Assembly: GCF_014274465.1 (NCBI RefSeq)
Contig: NZ_CP060394.1
Coordinates: 2,356,001-2,420,000 of the forward strand
Direction: 5' to 3'
Source of the DNA: Alloacidobacterium dinghuense
Lineage (GTDB): Bacteria > Acidobacteriota > Terriglobia > Terriglobales > Acidobacteriaceae
DNA length: 64,000 nt
Program-made: the position numbers and the translations under genes
The notes under the pieces: model-generated
What the model saw: only the letters and a program-made list of their open reading frames with translations
Told to the model about the DNA's origin: nothing
Database searches by the model: none
Part shown: one piece after another, positions 18,836-28,142 of the stretch
Layout: each line of letters opens with the position of its first letter
Numbering within the stretch: position 1 is the stretch's first letter

Positions 18836-19657
18836 ATGCGGTCGCTACGCTACAAGCCGCCCTCTCCGCTCGGAAACTTCATCGAGTGCTTCTGGTACTG
18901 GGAAGGTATCCCTGAGGGTACGCATACGCATGAACGGCTCATGCCCAACGGTGAAGCAACGATCGTCTTCAACCTCGAAGACACACCCATTAAGATCTAT
19001 CACCCGGATGACGTGAATCGCTTTGATACTTACGGCCATGCCGTTCTTTCGGGCGCGCGCACAAACTATTTCGTCATCGGCACAGCCGAGCAGGAGAGGG
19101 TCATAGGTATTCAGTTTCGGCCGGGCGGGTCGTTTCCCTTCTTTCGCGAGCCTGCAGATGTCGCGGAGAATGCCTCGATTGCCTTGGACGACCTCTGGCG
19201 ATCCCGTGCAGAGGAACTACGTGAGCGCATGCTCGCCGCGACGAACATACCAGCCATGTTTCAAATCCTTGAGCTGGACCTGCTCGATCAACTGGCACGA
19301 CCGTTGGCATGGCATCCTGCAGTGGATTACGCGCTGCATCATTTTCGCCGCGTCCCACATGCGACGACGGTTGCCTGGATGACCGGGAAGATCGGGCTCA
19401 GTCCCCGCCGATTTATCCAGCTCTTTCGCCAGCAGGTCGGACTTACGCCAAAAGCCTTCTGCCGCGTGCGCCGTTTCCAGCAGGCGCTGCTGTGTGTTCA
19501 CGGATCAAAGGAAGTCGATTGGACGCAGGTTGCGCTGGACTGCGGCTACTACGACCAACCCCACTTTATCCATGATTTCCAGTCGTTCTCCGGGATGACG
19601 CCTTCAGCCTATCTTGCGGCAGCCACACCGCATCTGAACCATGTGCCATTGGTTTAA
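18836..19657 (+). CDS. AraC-family transcriptional regulator
   Basis: A 273-residue DNA-binding protein starting at ATG 18836 with AGGAG 5 nt upstream. The N-terminal part (YKPPSPLGNFIECFWYWEG and ERVIGIQFRPGGSFPFF) matches the cupin-like sensory domain often seen with C-terminal helix-turn-helix regulators. From about residue 165 the AraC-type double helix-turn-helix follows, with IGLSPRRFIQLFRQQVGLTP and WTQVALDCGYYDQPHFIHDF as its second helix pair. The effector is unknown. The neighbouring VOC and YjbR genes on the same strand may be its targets, but there is no direct evidence. Confidence 0.88.
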   Translation: MRSLRYKPPSPLGNFIECFWYWEGIPEGTHTHERLMPNGEATIVFNLEDTPIKIYHPDDVNRFDTYGHAVLSGARTNYFVIGTAEQERVIGIQFRPGGSFPFFREPADVAENASIALDDLWRSRAEELRERMLAATNIPAMFQILELDLLDQLARPLAWHPAVDYALHHFRRVPHATTVAWMTGKIGLSPRRFIQLFRQQVGLTPKAFCRVRRFQQALLCVHGSKEVDWTQVALDCGYYDQPHFIHDFQSFSGMTPSAYLAAATPHLNHVPLV

Positions 19658-19744
19658 GCGGGCATGTGTGATCAGGTCAATTTTTTACAATACGGGTGTT
19701 AGCTGAATCGATGACAATGGTCGGCGTTTGGAGGATTGAGTCCT

Positions 19745-20191
19745 ATGTCACAGGTTAAAGCGATTCCCGATGGATATCACACCATTCAGCCTTATCTCCA
19801 CATTCGCGGAGCGGCTGAAGCACTGGAGTTCTACAAGAAGGCGTTTGCCGCCACCGAACGCATGCGCATGCCTCAAGAGGACGGGCGCATCGGGCATGCG
19901 GAAATCCAGCTGGGTGACTCGGTCATCATGCTGGCCGATGAATATCCCGAGAAGGGTATTTACAGTCCGAAACATCTGGGTGGTTCAGCAGCCAGCATCA
20001 TGTTCTATGTCGAAGATTGCGACGCAGTGTACAAACAGGCGCTGTCTGCGGGCGCCAAGAGTCTTCGCGAGCCCGCCAATCAGTTTTACGGCGACCGCAT
20101 GGCCGGAGTAGAAGATCCATTCGGCTTCCAATGGTGGATTGGAACACATGTCAAAGACGTTTCCATGGAAGAGTTGCAGAAATCTCATTAA
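19745..20191 (+). CDS. VOC (glyoxalase/PhnB-like) family protein
   Basis: A 148-residue protein starting at ATG 19745 with GGAGG about 10 nt upstream. The pattern YLHIRGAAEALEFYKKAFAA, then GRIGHAEIQLGDSVIMLADE and DPFGFQWWIGTHV, is characteristic of the PhnB-like branch of the vicinal-oxygen-chelate superfamily. These proteins are often metal-binding enzymes or resistance proteins; no substrate can be named here. It is 11 nt upstream of the YjbR-like gene, so the two are likely one operon. Confidence 0.85.
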   Translation: MSQVKAIPDGYHTIQPYLHIRGAAEALEFYKKAFAATERMRMPQEDGRIGHAEIQLGDSVIMLADEYPEKGIYSPKHLGGSAASIMFYVEDCDAVYKQALSAGAKSLREPANQFYGDRMAGVEDPFGFQWWIGTHVKDVSMEELQKSH

Positions 20192-20202
20192 GAGGCCCCT
20201 CG

Positions 20203-20544
20203 ATGACTCCCAACGATTTTCGCCATTTAGCGCTCGGCTTCCCGGAAGCGGTGGAGGCCGAGCACATGAATCATCCCGACTTCCGCGTGGCGGGCAAGAT
20301 CTTTGCGACCCTCGCCTACCCAAACGAAACCCATGGCATGGTGAAACTGCCGCCGCTCGATCAAGACAAGTTCGTGCAGGAGTGGCCTGAAGTTTTCACG
20401 CCCGTTCCTGGTTACTGGGGTAAAAATGGGGCGACGCATGTGCATCTGAAGAAGGCCACGAAGAAAGCACTCCAGCCAGCGATGGCCGCTGCCTGGCGGA
20501 GTGCAGCGCCGAAGAAGCTTGTAAAGAATTCAACGCAGGAATAA
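20203..20544 (+). CDS. MmcQ/YjbR-family protein
   Basis: A 113-residue protein opening MTPNDFRHLALGFPEAVEAE at ATG 20203, with AGAGG 7 nt upstream. HMNHPDFRVAGKIFATL, KLPPLDQDKF and GYWGKNGATHVHL match the YjbR family, a CyaY-like fold proposed to bind DNA. Length and conserved WG near residue 74 are normal. Its function in bacteria is not settled. It follows the VOC gene closely. Confidence 0.85.
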   Translation: MTPNDFRHLALGFPEAVEAEHMNHPDFRVAGKIFATLAYPNETHGMVKLPPLDQDKFVQEWPEVFTPVPGYWGKNGATHVHLKKATKKALQPAMAAAWRSAAPKKLVKNSTQE

Positions 20545-20787
20545 CACCACATACATCAGCCAACAATAAGGTCCGGCGATCTATCGCTTGCGGAAGCTCC
20601 TCACGGCTGAAACTTCCCGATTGGTCTACCATCCAGAACGATCCGGACTCCAGGACTTCTCCTCCAACGACTAGATACTCTTGCACTGGCCAATGTGACA
20701 GTAGAACAGCCCCAGATATGCGGCTTAGCATCACCACCACACTCACAATTGCCGCAGCGCGCTTGGGGAAAGAGAGCTCAGAAAGTC

Positions 20788-21759
20788 ATGGCGAAAAGCA
20801 AGGAGAAGCAAAAGGAGAAAATCGACAAGAAGGCCAAAGCCGTTAAGACTACCGCTGCTGCGCAACCACCTTCGGCCGCTGACAATATGGCCGGATATGC
20901 CGATGGAACTCCTCTTGATCGGGTCCAGTACCTCGAAGCCAAGCTCATCCTGAAACCCGACAACTTCACCTCGGTTCAGGCGTTCCGTGACTTTGGCAAG
21001 ATCGTGCAACGAACCGCCAAAAAGCTTGGCGTGGGCTTCATCGAGGACCGCGAGGCTGAGCTGCGACCCCAAATCCGTGAGATCATCTTCGGCGACACTT
21101 CCGACTTCCGTCTCTATAACAACGCTTTCATTCTCCGCAGACGCATCTCTTACGTTGACGGCTTTCCCGTAGGCGACCCGGAAGTCGTCTTCAAATACCG
21201 CCATCCGGACGAACAGAAAGCCGCTGCTGTAGACGTCCGCCCGCAGATCGCCGGAAAATACCGCATTAAATTCAAAGCCGAAGCCCTCCCTCTGAAAGAC
21301 CAGGTCGGCGGATATCGCATCCTCTACTCGCATAATTGCCAGTTTGGATTAAGCCAGGTCCATGAGGGGAATCGATCATCCGTGACCACCCTGGTAAAAG
21401 TCTTCCCCGCACTTGCCACGCTCAAGAAATCGGATGACGAGAAAATCGCCCTTGTGAACGAAGGCATCGTGGAAGAAGTTCTACTGCCGCTCGGCGAGCT
21501 CGACTTCGGTAAAGGCATTGTTGCCAAGTGCGACATCTCCTTGTGGCGCACCCGCGGCGAGCATAAATCTCTGGTGGGAGAGTTCGCGTTTCAGGTCAAA
21601 TTCGATCGCAAAGAAGATGTAGCTGAGAAGCAGAAGAAGCTGGTCGCGCAGTTCTATGTCACGCTGCAAAACGACGTCGAGAATTGGCTCGCGCTGGGCG
21701 TAACCAAGACTGCCATGGTTTACCGCCTAAAAGGGAACGAGCCCCAGAGCCATGAGTGA
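20788..21759 (+). CDS. CYTH-like protein coupled to the chromate transporter genes
   Basis: A 323-residue cytoplasmic protein from ATG 20788; a longer frame from 20695 is less likely. The first 35 residues are Lys-rich and probably disordered (KSKEKQKEKIDKKAKAVK). From YLEAKLIL onward, the alternation EAELRPQIREIIFG, RLYNNAFILRRRISY and EVVFKYRHPD suggests a CYTH/triphosphate-tunnel type barrel (ExExK-like YLEAK start), but I cannot confirm a named family. Its last 8 nt overlap the ATG of the first transporter gene, so translation is coupled. A polyphosphate- or nucleotide-related role is speculative. Confidence 0.6.
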   Translation: MAKSKEKQKEKIDKKAKAVKTTAAAQPPSAADNMAGYADGTPLDRVQYLEAKLILKPDNFTSVQAFRDFGKIVQRTAKKLGVGFIEDREAELRPQIREIIFGDTSDFRLYNNAFILRRRISYVDGFPVGDPEVVFKYRHPDEQKAAAVDVRPQIAGKYRIKFKAEALPLKDQVGGYRILYSHNCQFGLSQVHEGNRSSVTTLVKVFPALATLKKSDDEKIALVNEGIVEEVLLPLGELDFGKGIVAKCDISLWRTRGEHKSLVGEFAFQVKFDRKEDVAEKQKKLVAQFYVTLQNDVENWLALGVTKTAMVYRLKGNEPQSHE

Positions 21760-22363
21760 CGCGGCCCTCAATCCGTCCACCGAAACCATTTCCGCCGTGG
21801 CGCCGGTCTTCACTCGGGCTTCGATCGGTCAGATATTTCTCGAGTTCCTCATCATCGGGGCAACAAGCTTCGGCGGTGTTGTCCCCTACCTTCGCGCCAG
21901 CCTCGTAACGAAACGCGGATGGATCGATGACAAGGAATTCGTCGAGATGCTGTCCATCAGCCAGAGCCTTCCCGGATTGAACGCCACCAACATGGCTATT
22001 CAGGTAGGCAACAAACTGGGCAGAGCGCTCGGTGCCCTCGCCGCGATTATCGGTATCTGCCTGCCGGGTGCTGTGCTCATGTACGGCGTTGGCATCGTCT
22101 ACCGTATCCATGGTGATCACGTCTGGATCACCGCCGCGCTGAAAGGCGTGGCCGCCGCGGCAGTCGGCCTGATCCTGTCGACGGTTGTAAGCATGAGCAA
22201 GAAGTCCCTCTCAGGCAAATTTGACTTTGTTTTCATCGTGCTGACCGTCATTGCTGTCAACCGCCTGCACCTCGGGGTTCCACGTACGCTCGTAGCCGTC
22301 GGCCTCCTGGCAATTCTCTTTCATCGGCCCCGCAAACAGAACAATGCAGGGGAGGCTCAATGA
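21752..22363 (+). CDS. Chromate-transporter-family subunit, first half
   Basis: This 203-residue membrane protein is one half of a split ChrA-type transporter. Visible are FLIIGATSFGGVVPYLRASL, a variant of the family's SFGG motif, GWIDDKEFVEML, SQSLPGLNATNMAIQVG with the conserved PG, and several membrane segments (IIGICLPGAVLMYGVGI, VAAAAVGLIL). ATG 21752 overlaps the preceding gene. The stop overlaps the next start (ATGA). ChrA proteins export chromate; short split pairs are widespread and not all transport chromate, so the substrate is unproven. Confidence 0.85.
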   Translation: MSDAALNPSTETISAVAPVFTRASIGQIFLEFLIIGATSFGGVVPYLRASLVTKRGWIDDKEFVEMLSISQSLPGLNATNMAIQVGNKLGRALGALAAIIGICLPGAVLMYGVGIVYRIHGDHVWITAALKGVAAAAVGLILSTVVSMSKKSLSGKFDFVFIVLTVIAVNRLHLGVPRTLVAVGLLAILFHRPRKQNNAGEAQ

Positions 22364-22878
22364 ACCAGATTCCCGCACTCATCCGCGTCTTTGCTTATCT
22401 TTCTCTCCTGACGGTTGGCGGTGGCATGGCAGCCTTTCCAGAGCTGAAGATTCTGACGGTCGAGGTCCACAAGTGGCTTACCTTCCCGCAGTTAATACAC
22501 CTCTACAGCGTGGGACAGATGGCTCCTGGGCCCAACATGATGATGATCGTTGCCGTCGGACAATGGGCCGGCGGGCTTCTCGGTGCTCTCGTTGTATTAG
22601 TCGCCTTCTTCGGGCCGACCGCAATCCTCGCCTTTATCGTGGCCCGTCTCTGGAAGAAGCTGGAGAAGTGGCCGTGGCGGACCTCCATCCAGGAGGGACT
22701 AGCTCCCGTCTCCATCGGCCTCCTGTTGGCTGGCTGCTTCACCATGGCAAAGGGTGCAATCTTCGGTGTTGAAACCGCTGCAATTGCCGTTGGCGTCCTG
22801 CTGATCCTCCTGCAATACAAGATCAATCCAGCCATTCTGGTGCTTGCCGGAGCAGTCATCGGTGTGCTTTCGCTTTAG
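22360..22878 (+). CDS. Chromate-transporter-family subunit, second half
   Basis: A 172-residue membrane protein that completes the split pair. ATG 22360 overlaps the stop of the previous gene by 4 nt and has GGAGG 4 nt upstream. LTVGGGMAAFPELK and YSVGQMAPGPNMMMI (GQxxPGP) are the hallmark motifs, followed by GWLTFPQL-like and ARLWKKLEKW segments. About five hydrophobic helices are visible. It probably forms a heterodimer with the 21752 product. Confidence 0.85.
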   Translation: MNQIPALIRVFAYLSLLTVGGGMAAFPELKILTVEVHKWLTFPQLIHLYSVGQMAPGPNMMMIVAVGQWAGGLLGALVVLVAFFGPTAILAFIVARLWKKLEKWPWRTSIQEGLAPVSIGLLLAGCFTMAKGAIFGVETAAIAVGVLLILLQYKINPAILVLAGAVIGVLSL

Positions 22879-23242
22879 TCGCAGGCGTTCTGCACCTGAT
22901 TACTTAAACACGATTACAGCCGGATTGCAGAGATGAGATTTTCCTGTCAAGCCCTTTACCTCAAAATAATTTGATAACTCACCTGTTTCCAATGATTTAA
23001 ATCGAAGCTGAATTGGCGTGTTATTTTGGCGAATCCGGTAAAATAGAAATAGGGAACAAAAAGGCTCAGGCCTTAAATGAGTCTATTTATATCTCGACGG
23101 GTAATTCCTTTAGAATTAAATAGATGCCCGTAACTAAAATAGAATCAATTAAATAGCGCTATCTTTCAAGACCAGCTTTATTTTCATGAATTTACAGGCG
23201 AGGGGGGACAGCTTGAAATCACCCCTGTACGCTGGAAGCACA
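22879..23242. other. AT-rich convergent intergenic region with short repeats
   Basis: 364 nt between two convergent genes, clearly richer in A and T than its surroundings. TAAAATAGAA occurs twice (23039-23048, 23135-23144) and AATTAAATAG twice (23114-23123, 23147-23156). ACGGG (23097) and CCCGT (23127) with AATTC/GAATT inside could form a weak hairpin. No gene or recognisable RNA is seen, and no strong terminator for either flanking gene. Confidence 0.5.
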
Positions 23243-25708
23243 TCAGACCTGCGGAACTTTGGGTACCTGCTCCAGTAGCCGCTTCCAGGTTTTCTGATTG
23301 CGGCGAAAGCTCTTTTTCAGGTCTTCGAGGATACGCTCGAAGTCGGTGTGCCCGTGGAGCCGGTTCCACGCTGGATTCTTGGCAAACCATGGGTAGTTTT
23401 CGTTTCCGAGATAGATTGCGCGGCGGAGCCAGTGCAGGGCCTCGCTTTCGTCTCCTTCGACAGCGAAGTATGTTGCCAGACGATAGGCCATTTCGCTGTC
23501 AGCCTCGGCTGCGGAGAGCGAGTCTTCAGTGATGAGCGAGGCGCCACGGTCCCGCTCGCCGACTTGCACATAGCACATGGCTAAAGTTGGATACGCAATG
23601 CGCATGCTGTCGTCATCGCGTATGACGGACTCAAGCAGTTGAATGGCCTGTTGCAAATCGCCCTGACGCATGCGCTGATACGCAACCGAGGTACGCAGCA
23701 GCGGGTGCTTGGGTTCGAGCGTCAGTCCCTTTTCCAGTTCTTCATCGGCGAGTTCCAGCTGGTTCTGGTATTGATAGACTCGCGCGCGATGGTTGTAGAT
23801 AACTGGCGCATTCGACGGGTTCAGCTTCAACGACTGGTTGAACTGGTCCAGAGCCTCTTCATATACGCCGTCAACGCGCAACGTCATGCCAGCAACCAGA
23901 TGCACATTCCAGTCGTTCGATGCCGTTCGCAACAGGTGCTCAATGCCGTGGCGGGCGCTTTCCTTTTCACCGCGGGACAGCAGCATGTAAACGCGGTAGA
24001 GATTCGCTTCTACGGAGCCCTGATCAAGTTCCAATGCCTGGTTAAAGGCGCGCCGCGCGGCCATCACATGCATGTGGCCGCCAAATCCGTGTTGAACATA
24101 TTGCAAATGCGTGATGCCGAGCCCGCTCCACGCGGGCGCGAAGGATGCGCTGCTTTGCGTTACGCGGTCGAACAACTCACGTGCGCGGTCAAGATCGGAC
24201 TTGCTGCCGGTTCGCTGCATGAACGACGACAACATCGCGCGCGCCTGCAGATATTCTTCAGAAATCTTTTCGGTGAGAGTGGTGCGTGGCGCATTGCTTC
24301 GTTCGTTCGTTTGTGTCAGCTGGCCGATTCCCTGCAGCGAAGCGAAGACTTCATTGCAGATTTCCGTCTGCACTGCAACCAGATCGAATGACGGCACGCT
24401 GATGGCTCCGCCTCCGCTCACGCTCTGACCTGACACATCGAGAAGTTGCCAGTTCAGGTCGAAACCCTTTTCCGAGCGGATGAAGTTTCCCGTCAGCACC
24501 CACCGCACCAACAGTTTCTGGCCCACATCGAGGGGATCAAGCTGTGCCAAAGGGAGGTGCATGAGTGCGCTGGAGGGCCGTACAACCAGCGACGACATGC
24601 GTGAAAGCCTCGCAGCGATGGCGTCGGCCAAGGCGAATCCGTAGAGCGGCGTTACTTCTGAAGGGCCAAAGTTCTTAAACGGCAGAACGACGATCGTGTT
24701 CTGCTTGGTCTGCGTATCCGCGGACTCGCGAAAGCGCTCCGCCAGCATGGAGAGTAAACCGGTTGTCCGTTTCTCATCTTCTGGCGTAGATACCGGCAGA
24801 TGCGCAGCGGCTTCGCCCGGAATAATACCGGTCTCAATCTGGAGCGCTTTCATGATGGTTTTGAGTGACTCGCGGATTTCAGCGGCGCTGGCGTAGCGTT
24901 CGGCGGGATTCTTTTGCAGACATCTCAGGATGACCGAGCTGAATTCGCCGGGCACGTCAGGACAGCACTGATCGAGCGAAGGTGGGTCTATGAATTGAAT
25001 GGCGCGGATGCTCTGGAATTCATCGGCGTCAGGCCGTGAGAAAGGATGCCGCCCACTAACCAGTTCATACAGGATCACCCCCAAAGCCCAGATGTCACTC
25101 TGTACGCTGCTCTGGCCGGTGACGAATTGCTCTGGTGCCATGTAGGCGATCGTGCCACCACGCGCGGTGTAGGTGGCGGCTACGGGTCCGGTTTTGCGGC
25201 GCGAAGATTTCGAAGGATCGAACTCCGCTTCTTCGGGATTGAGACGCCGAGCGAGACCAAAGTCCAGGATCTTCACAAGGCCGCCGTCGGTGAGAATGGC
25301 ATTCGCTGGCTTCAGATCTCGATGGAAAATTCCGAGCGAGTGAGCAGCGCTCAAGCCATCGGCGACCTGGATACCGACTGAAAGCGCCAGTTGCATGCTC
25401 GCAGGGCCTTTCGCAATGATTTTGTCGAGAGACTGGCCGGGCACATACTGCATCACGATGTAGGCTTCTTCACCTTCTTCGCCTACTTCGTAGATGCCGC
25501 AGACATTCGGATGTTCAATCGCCGAGGCCATGCGGGCTTCTCGCAGAACGGTGGTGCGCATCTGCTCCAGTGTTAGAGCGCCGCGCTTCAGTATCTTCAG
25601 AACGACAGGCCGCATCAGCAGCGTGTCGTTCGCCAGATACACCACACCGCTGCCACCTGCTCCCAGCCGCCGGATCAGTTCATAGTGCTCGATCGTGCGA
25701 TGTTTCAT
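23243..25708 (-). CDS. Serine/threonine protein kinase with TolB-like domain and TPR tail
   Basis: An 821-residue signalling protein. The first 280 residues are a Hanks-type kinase with all key elements: glycine loop RLGAGGSGVVY, lysine in VVLKILK, catalytic HRDLKPAN, DFG in KILDFGLA, and APE in AYMAPEQF. Residues about 335-450 (NTIVVLPFKNFGPSEVTPLY, then DAIAARLS) resemble the TolB-like N-terminal domain found in many kinase and cyclase fusions. The remaining part shows repeated helix pairs (APAWSGLGITHLQYV, ALDQFNQSLKLNPSNAPVIYNHRARVYQYQ), that is, TPR repeats. No transmembrane helix is obvious, so it is probably cytoplasmic. Targets are unknown. Confidence 0.9.
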   Translation of the reverse strand: MKHRTIEHYELIRRLGAGGSGVVYLANDTLLMRPVVLKILKRGALTLEQMRTTVLREARMASAIEHPNVCGIYEVGEEGEEAYIVMQYVPGQSLDKIIAKGPASMQLALSVGIQVADGLSAAHSLGIFHRDLKPANAILTDGGLVKILDFGLARRLNPEEAEFDPSKSSRRKTGPVAATYTARGGTIAYMAPEQFVTGQSSVQSDIWALGVILYELVSGRHPFSRPDADEFQSIRAIQFIDPPSLDQCCPDVPGEFSSVILRCLQKNPAERYASAAEIRESLKTIMKALQIETGIIPGEAAAHLPVSTPEDEKRTTGLLSMLAERFRESADTQTKQNTIVVLPFKNFGPSEVTPLYGFALADAIAARLSRMSSLVVRPSSALMHLPLAQLDPLDVGQKLLVRWVLTGNFIRSEKGFDLNWQLLDVSGQSVSGGGAISVPSFDLVAVQTEICNEVFASLQGIGQLTQTNERSNAPRTTLTEKISEEYLQARAMLSSFMQRTGSKSDLDRARELFDRVTQSSASFAPAWSGLGITHLQYVQHGFGGHMHVMAARRAFNQALELDQGSVEANLYRVYMLLSRGEKESARHGIEHLLRTASNDWNVHLVAGMTLRVDGVYEEALDQFNQSLKLNPSNAPVIYNHRARVYQYQNQLELADEELEKGLTLEPKHPLLRTSVAYQRMRQGDLQQAIQLLESVIRDDDSMRIAYPTLAMCYVQVGERDRGASLITEDSLSAAEADSEMAYRLATYFAVEGDESEALHWLRRAIYLGNENYPWFAKNPAWNRLHGHTDFERILEDLKKSFRRNQKTWKRLLEQVPKVPQV

Positions 25709-25796
25709 CTATTGCTAGTGTAGCGGCTGGCACGTTGTGGAAGAGTAAATGCGCCGGAACTTCCGTGGTCCTACTCCGCGAAGGAAATGGCGATGA

Positions 25797-26057
25797 TCAA
25801 TGCCCCATGCCACGCCCACCAAGAGGTCGATTGGTCCCCTCGATTGGTTCTGCGGCTGCGCGCCGGTCGCTTGCGCGGCCAAGCAGGAACATCGTCAGCC
25901 CGAAAGCAAGCATGACGAATCCCCAGATGAGATTGATGTTCAGTCCTGCGGAGCGCTCGTAGATAACGCTGCCACGGGTGAACAAACCGAAGAGGCTCAT
26001 GATTACGCCAACGATCAAGAACATCAGGCCCATGGGGATTCGCAGATCGAGATTCAT
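25797..26057 (-). CDS. Small two-helix membrane protein
   Basis: An 86-residue protein starting at ATG 26055-26057. Two hydrophobic helices (MGLMFLIVGVIMSLFGLF and LIWGFVMLAFGLTMFLL) frame a short loop, and the tail is rich in Gly/Arg (NRPLGGRGMGH). It follows the sodium:solute symporter gene by 16 nt on the same strand and may be an accessory or stability peptide for it, although small conserved membrane proteins of this type are also found alone. Family unknown. Confidence 0.65.
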   Translation of the reverse strand: MNLDLRIPMGLMFLIVGVIMSLFGLFTRGSVIYERSAGLNINLIWGFVMLAFGLTMFLLGRASDRRAAAEPIEGTNRPLGGRGMGH

Positions 26058-26073
26058 TCTGTTCGCTCCTCGG

Positions 26074-27903
26074 CTAGCGGAAGATCAGATTCAATGCGAC
26101 AAGCAATACGATCAGCCCCAAGGCAATCACCTTGGGACGCGCATACCACGCCATGTGGTGCTCTACCGGTTTGGGCGTAAGCGAATACACCAGCCCTACC
26201 AGCTCATTCTCAGGACGCGGCTTGGTCATCAGGCTGATGACCGCGGTGAGAATGAAGTTCGTGGAAAATGCCCAGATTGCCGTCCAGAAATTTTGCGCCA
26301 TTTCACTGGGATAGGAGTGGACCACGGCAATCCACCCACCATGGATGCCTGGATGGGCATCAGCGGGCAGAGTCAGCCCGTGATGGAGAATGGCCGCTAC
26401 TGTGCCACTCACGAGACCTGTAAATGCTGCATGCCCTGTGGTTCGCTTCCAGAACATGCCCAGCAGGAATGTTGCGAAGAGTGGCGCATTCACGAAAGAA
26501 AAGACAAGCTGCAGCGTGTCCATGATGTTGTTGAACGACGTTGCGGCGTAGGCCGTTGCCATCGATAACAGAATGCCGCCGACAGTTGCCCACCGCCCCA
26601 TCTTCAGGTAGTGAGAATCGCTGGCGTTCTTATGGATGTAGGACTGATAGAGATCGTAGGTCCAGACTGTGTTGAAGGCCGTCACGTTGCCTGCCATTCC
26701 GGACATAAAGCTTGCAAGCAGCGCGGTCAGGCCGAGTCCTAGAATGCCGGTTGGGAAGTAGTGCAGAAGCATGTTTGGGATGGCGAGATCATAGTCGAGC
26801 AACGGTTGGCCTTGCTCATCGGTCATCACCTTTCCCGTAACCGGATTCACTTTAGCGGGAATCAGACCCCGGTTGTATTTCGTCGGATCGGAAAGGTCAT
26901 TTGCCGGTGCCGGTGCCGGCGCTCTCAGTGATGGCGCGGATTGCATCATTGCGTGTTGCGTTAGAGTCGGCGTTGCGATGGCGATCAATCCGGGCAAAAT
27001 GACGAGGAATGGAAAGAACATCTTCGGGACGGCAGCGATGAGCGGGACGCGCCGTGCTGACTCTTCTGAATCCGATGCCATCGCTGTTTGGATCACGAGG
27101 AAGTCGGTACACCAGTAGCCAAAGGAAAGCACGAACGCCAGCCCCATGGAGAGCCCGAACCATTCCACGCCCAAAGGATTTGTATGTGGGTTGGTCATTC
27201 CACGCCAGGAATGGGTATAGGCAACGGGCAATGCGGCCTTTAGTCCGCTCCATCCCCCAACATTCTTCAGGCCAACCCAGACCAGCGGCAGGAATCCGGC
27301 GACGATGAGAAAGAATTGCAAAACCTCGTTGTAGATGGCGCTGGTAAGGCCGCCGAGGAAGATATAGCCAAGGACGATGACAGCGGAAATGATGATCGCG
27401 AAGTGAAAGATCCAGCCAAGTGGCAGGTTGAACTTCAGGAAGACCGAGTCGAAGACATGCAGCGTCTGAATGAGCCGCGCCATGGCATACATCGAGATGC
27501 CGGAAGAAAACACCGTCATCACAGCGAAGGAGCAGGCGTTGTAAGCTCGGGTCTTTTCGTCGAAGCGCAGACGGAGAAACTCGGGAACGGATCGCGCCTT
27601 CGACCCGTAATAGAACGGCATCATGAAGACGCCAACGAAGATCATCGCGGGAATGGCGCCGATCCAATAGAAATGGCTGGTGGCAATGCCATACTTCGCA
27701 CCCGACGCACCCATGCCAATCACTTCCTGCGCGCCGAGATTGGCCGAGATGAAAGCGAGTCCGCAGATCCATGCCGGTAAGGAGCGGCCTGCCTGGAAAA
27801 AATCTTTGCTAGTCCGCATGAATCGCTTAAGCGCAAAACCAATGCCAAGCACAAAAGCGAAATACAGCAGCATGATGAGCCAGTCGATAAATGTCAGGTC
27901 CAC
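26074..27903 (-). CDS. Sodium:solute symporter (SSS family, SglT-like)
   Basis: A 609-residue inner-membrane transporter with about 13-14 hydrophobic helices that uses the sodium gradient to import an organic solute, possibly a sugar. The N-terminal GRSLPAWICGLAFISANLGAQE is the SSS signature and lies in helix 2; FLGGLTSAIYNEVLQF and AALLASFMSGMAGNVTAFNT are further conserved elements. There is an unusual Ala/Pro loop after about residue 325. The start is GTG 27903; a recognisable Shine-Dalgarno is distant, so the exact start is less sure. The substrate cannot be determined. Confidence 0.88.
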   Translation of the reverse strand: MDLTFIDWLIMLLYFAFVLGIGFALKRFMRTSKDFFQAGRSLPAWICGLAFISANLGAQEVIGMGASGAKYGIATSHFYWIGAIPAMIFVGVFMMPFYYGSKARSVPEFLRLRFDEKTRAYNACSFAVMTVFSSGISMYAMARLIQTLHVFDSVFLKFNLPLGWIFHFAIIISAVIVLGYIFLGGLTSAIYNEVLQFFLIVAGFLPLVWVGLKNVGGWSGLKAALPVAYTHSWRGMTNPHTNPLGVEWFGLSMGLAFVLSFGYWCTDFLVIQTAMASDSEESARRVPLIAAVPKMFFPFLVILPGLIAIATPTLTQHAMMQSAPSLRAPAPAPANDLSDPTKYNRGLIPAKVNPVTGKVMTDEQGQPLLDYDLAIPNMLLHYFPTGILGLGLTALLASFMSGMAGNVTAFNTVWTYDLYQSYIHKNASDSHYLKMGRWATVGGILLSMATAYAATSFNNIMDTLQLVFSFVNAPLFATFLLGMFWKRTTGHAAFTGLVSGTVAAILHHGLTLPADAHPGIHGGWIAVVHSYPSEMAQNFWTAIWAFSTNFILTAVISLMTKPRPENELVGLVYSLTPKPVEHHMAWYARPKVIALGLIVLLVALNLIFR

Positions 27904-28142
27904 GTAGCTTGACTACATTCCTTCCCTGAAAAGTGGACCTCGCTGCGCCACGATATATGCAAAATTTGGTTCAAGAAAGTGAGTTTTTTGAAGACGCGCA
28001 GCTAAAGTCTCTACCGCAATGTACGCGCTTTCATTGGGAACGTCTAGAGAAGAAGTGGCGCTTTCAGGCCGAAAAACTGTTGTCTACAGAGCGGGAAACG
28101 GAGTTCGACAGCGAGGATCAAGATGATCCCCCATCGATGTTT

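Noticed and set aside
20396-20746. 116-residue open frame on the minus strand opposite the YjbR-like gene
   Set aside because: It is antisense to a well-supported gene for half its length and has no recognisable domain.
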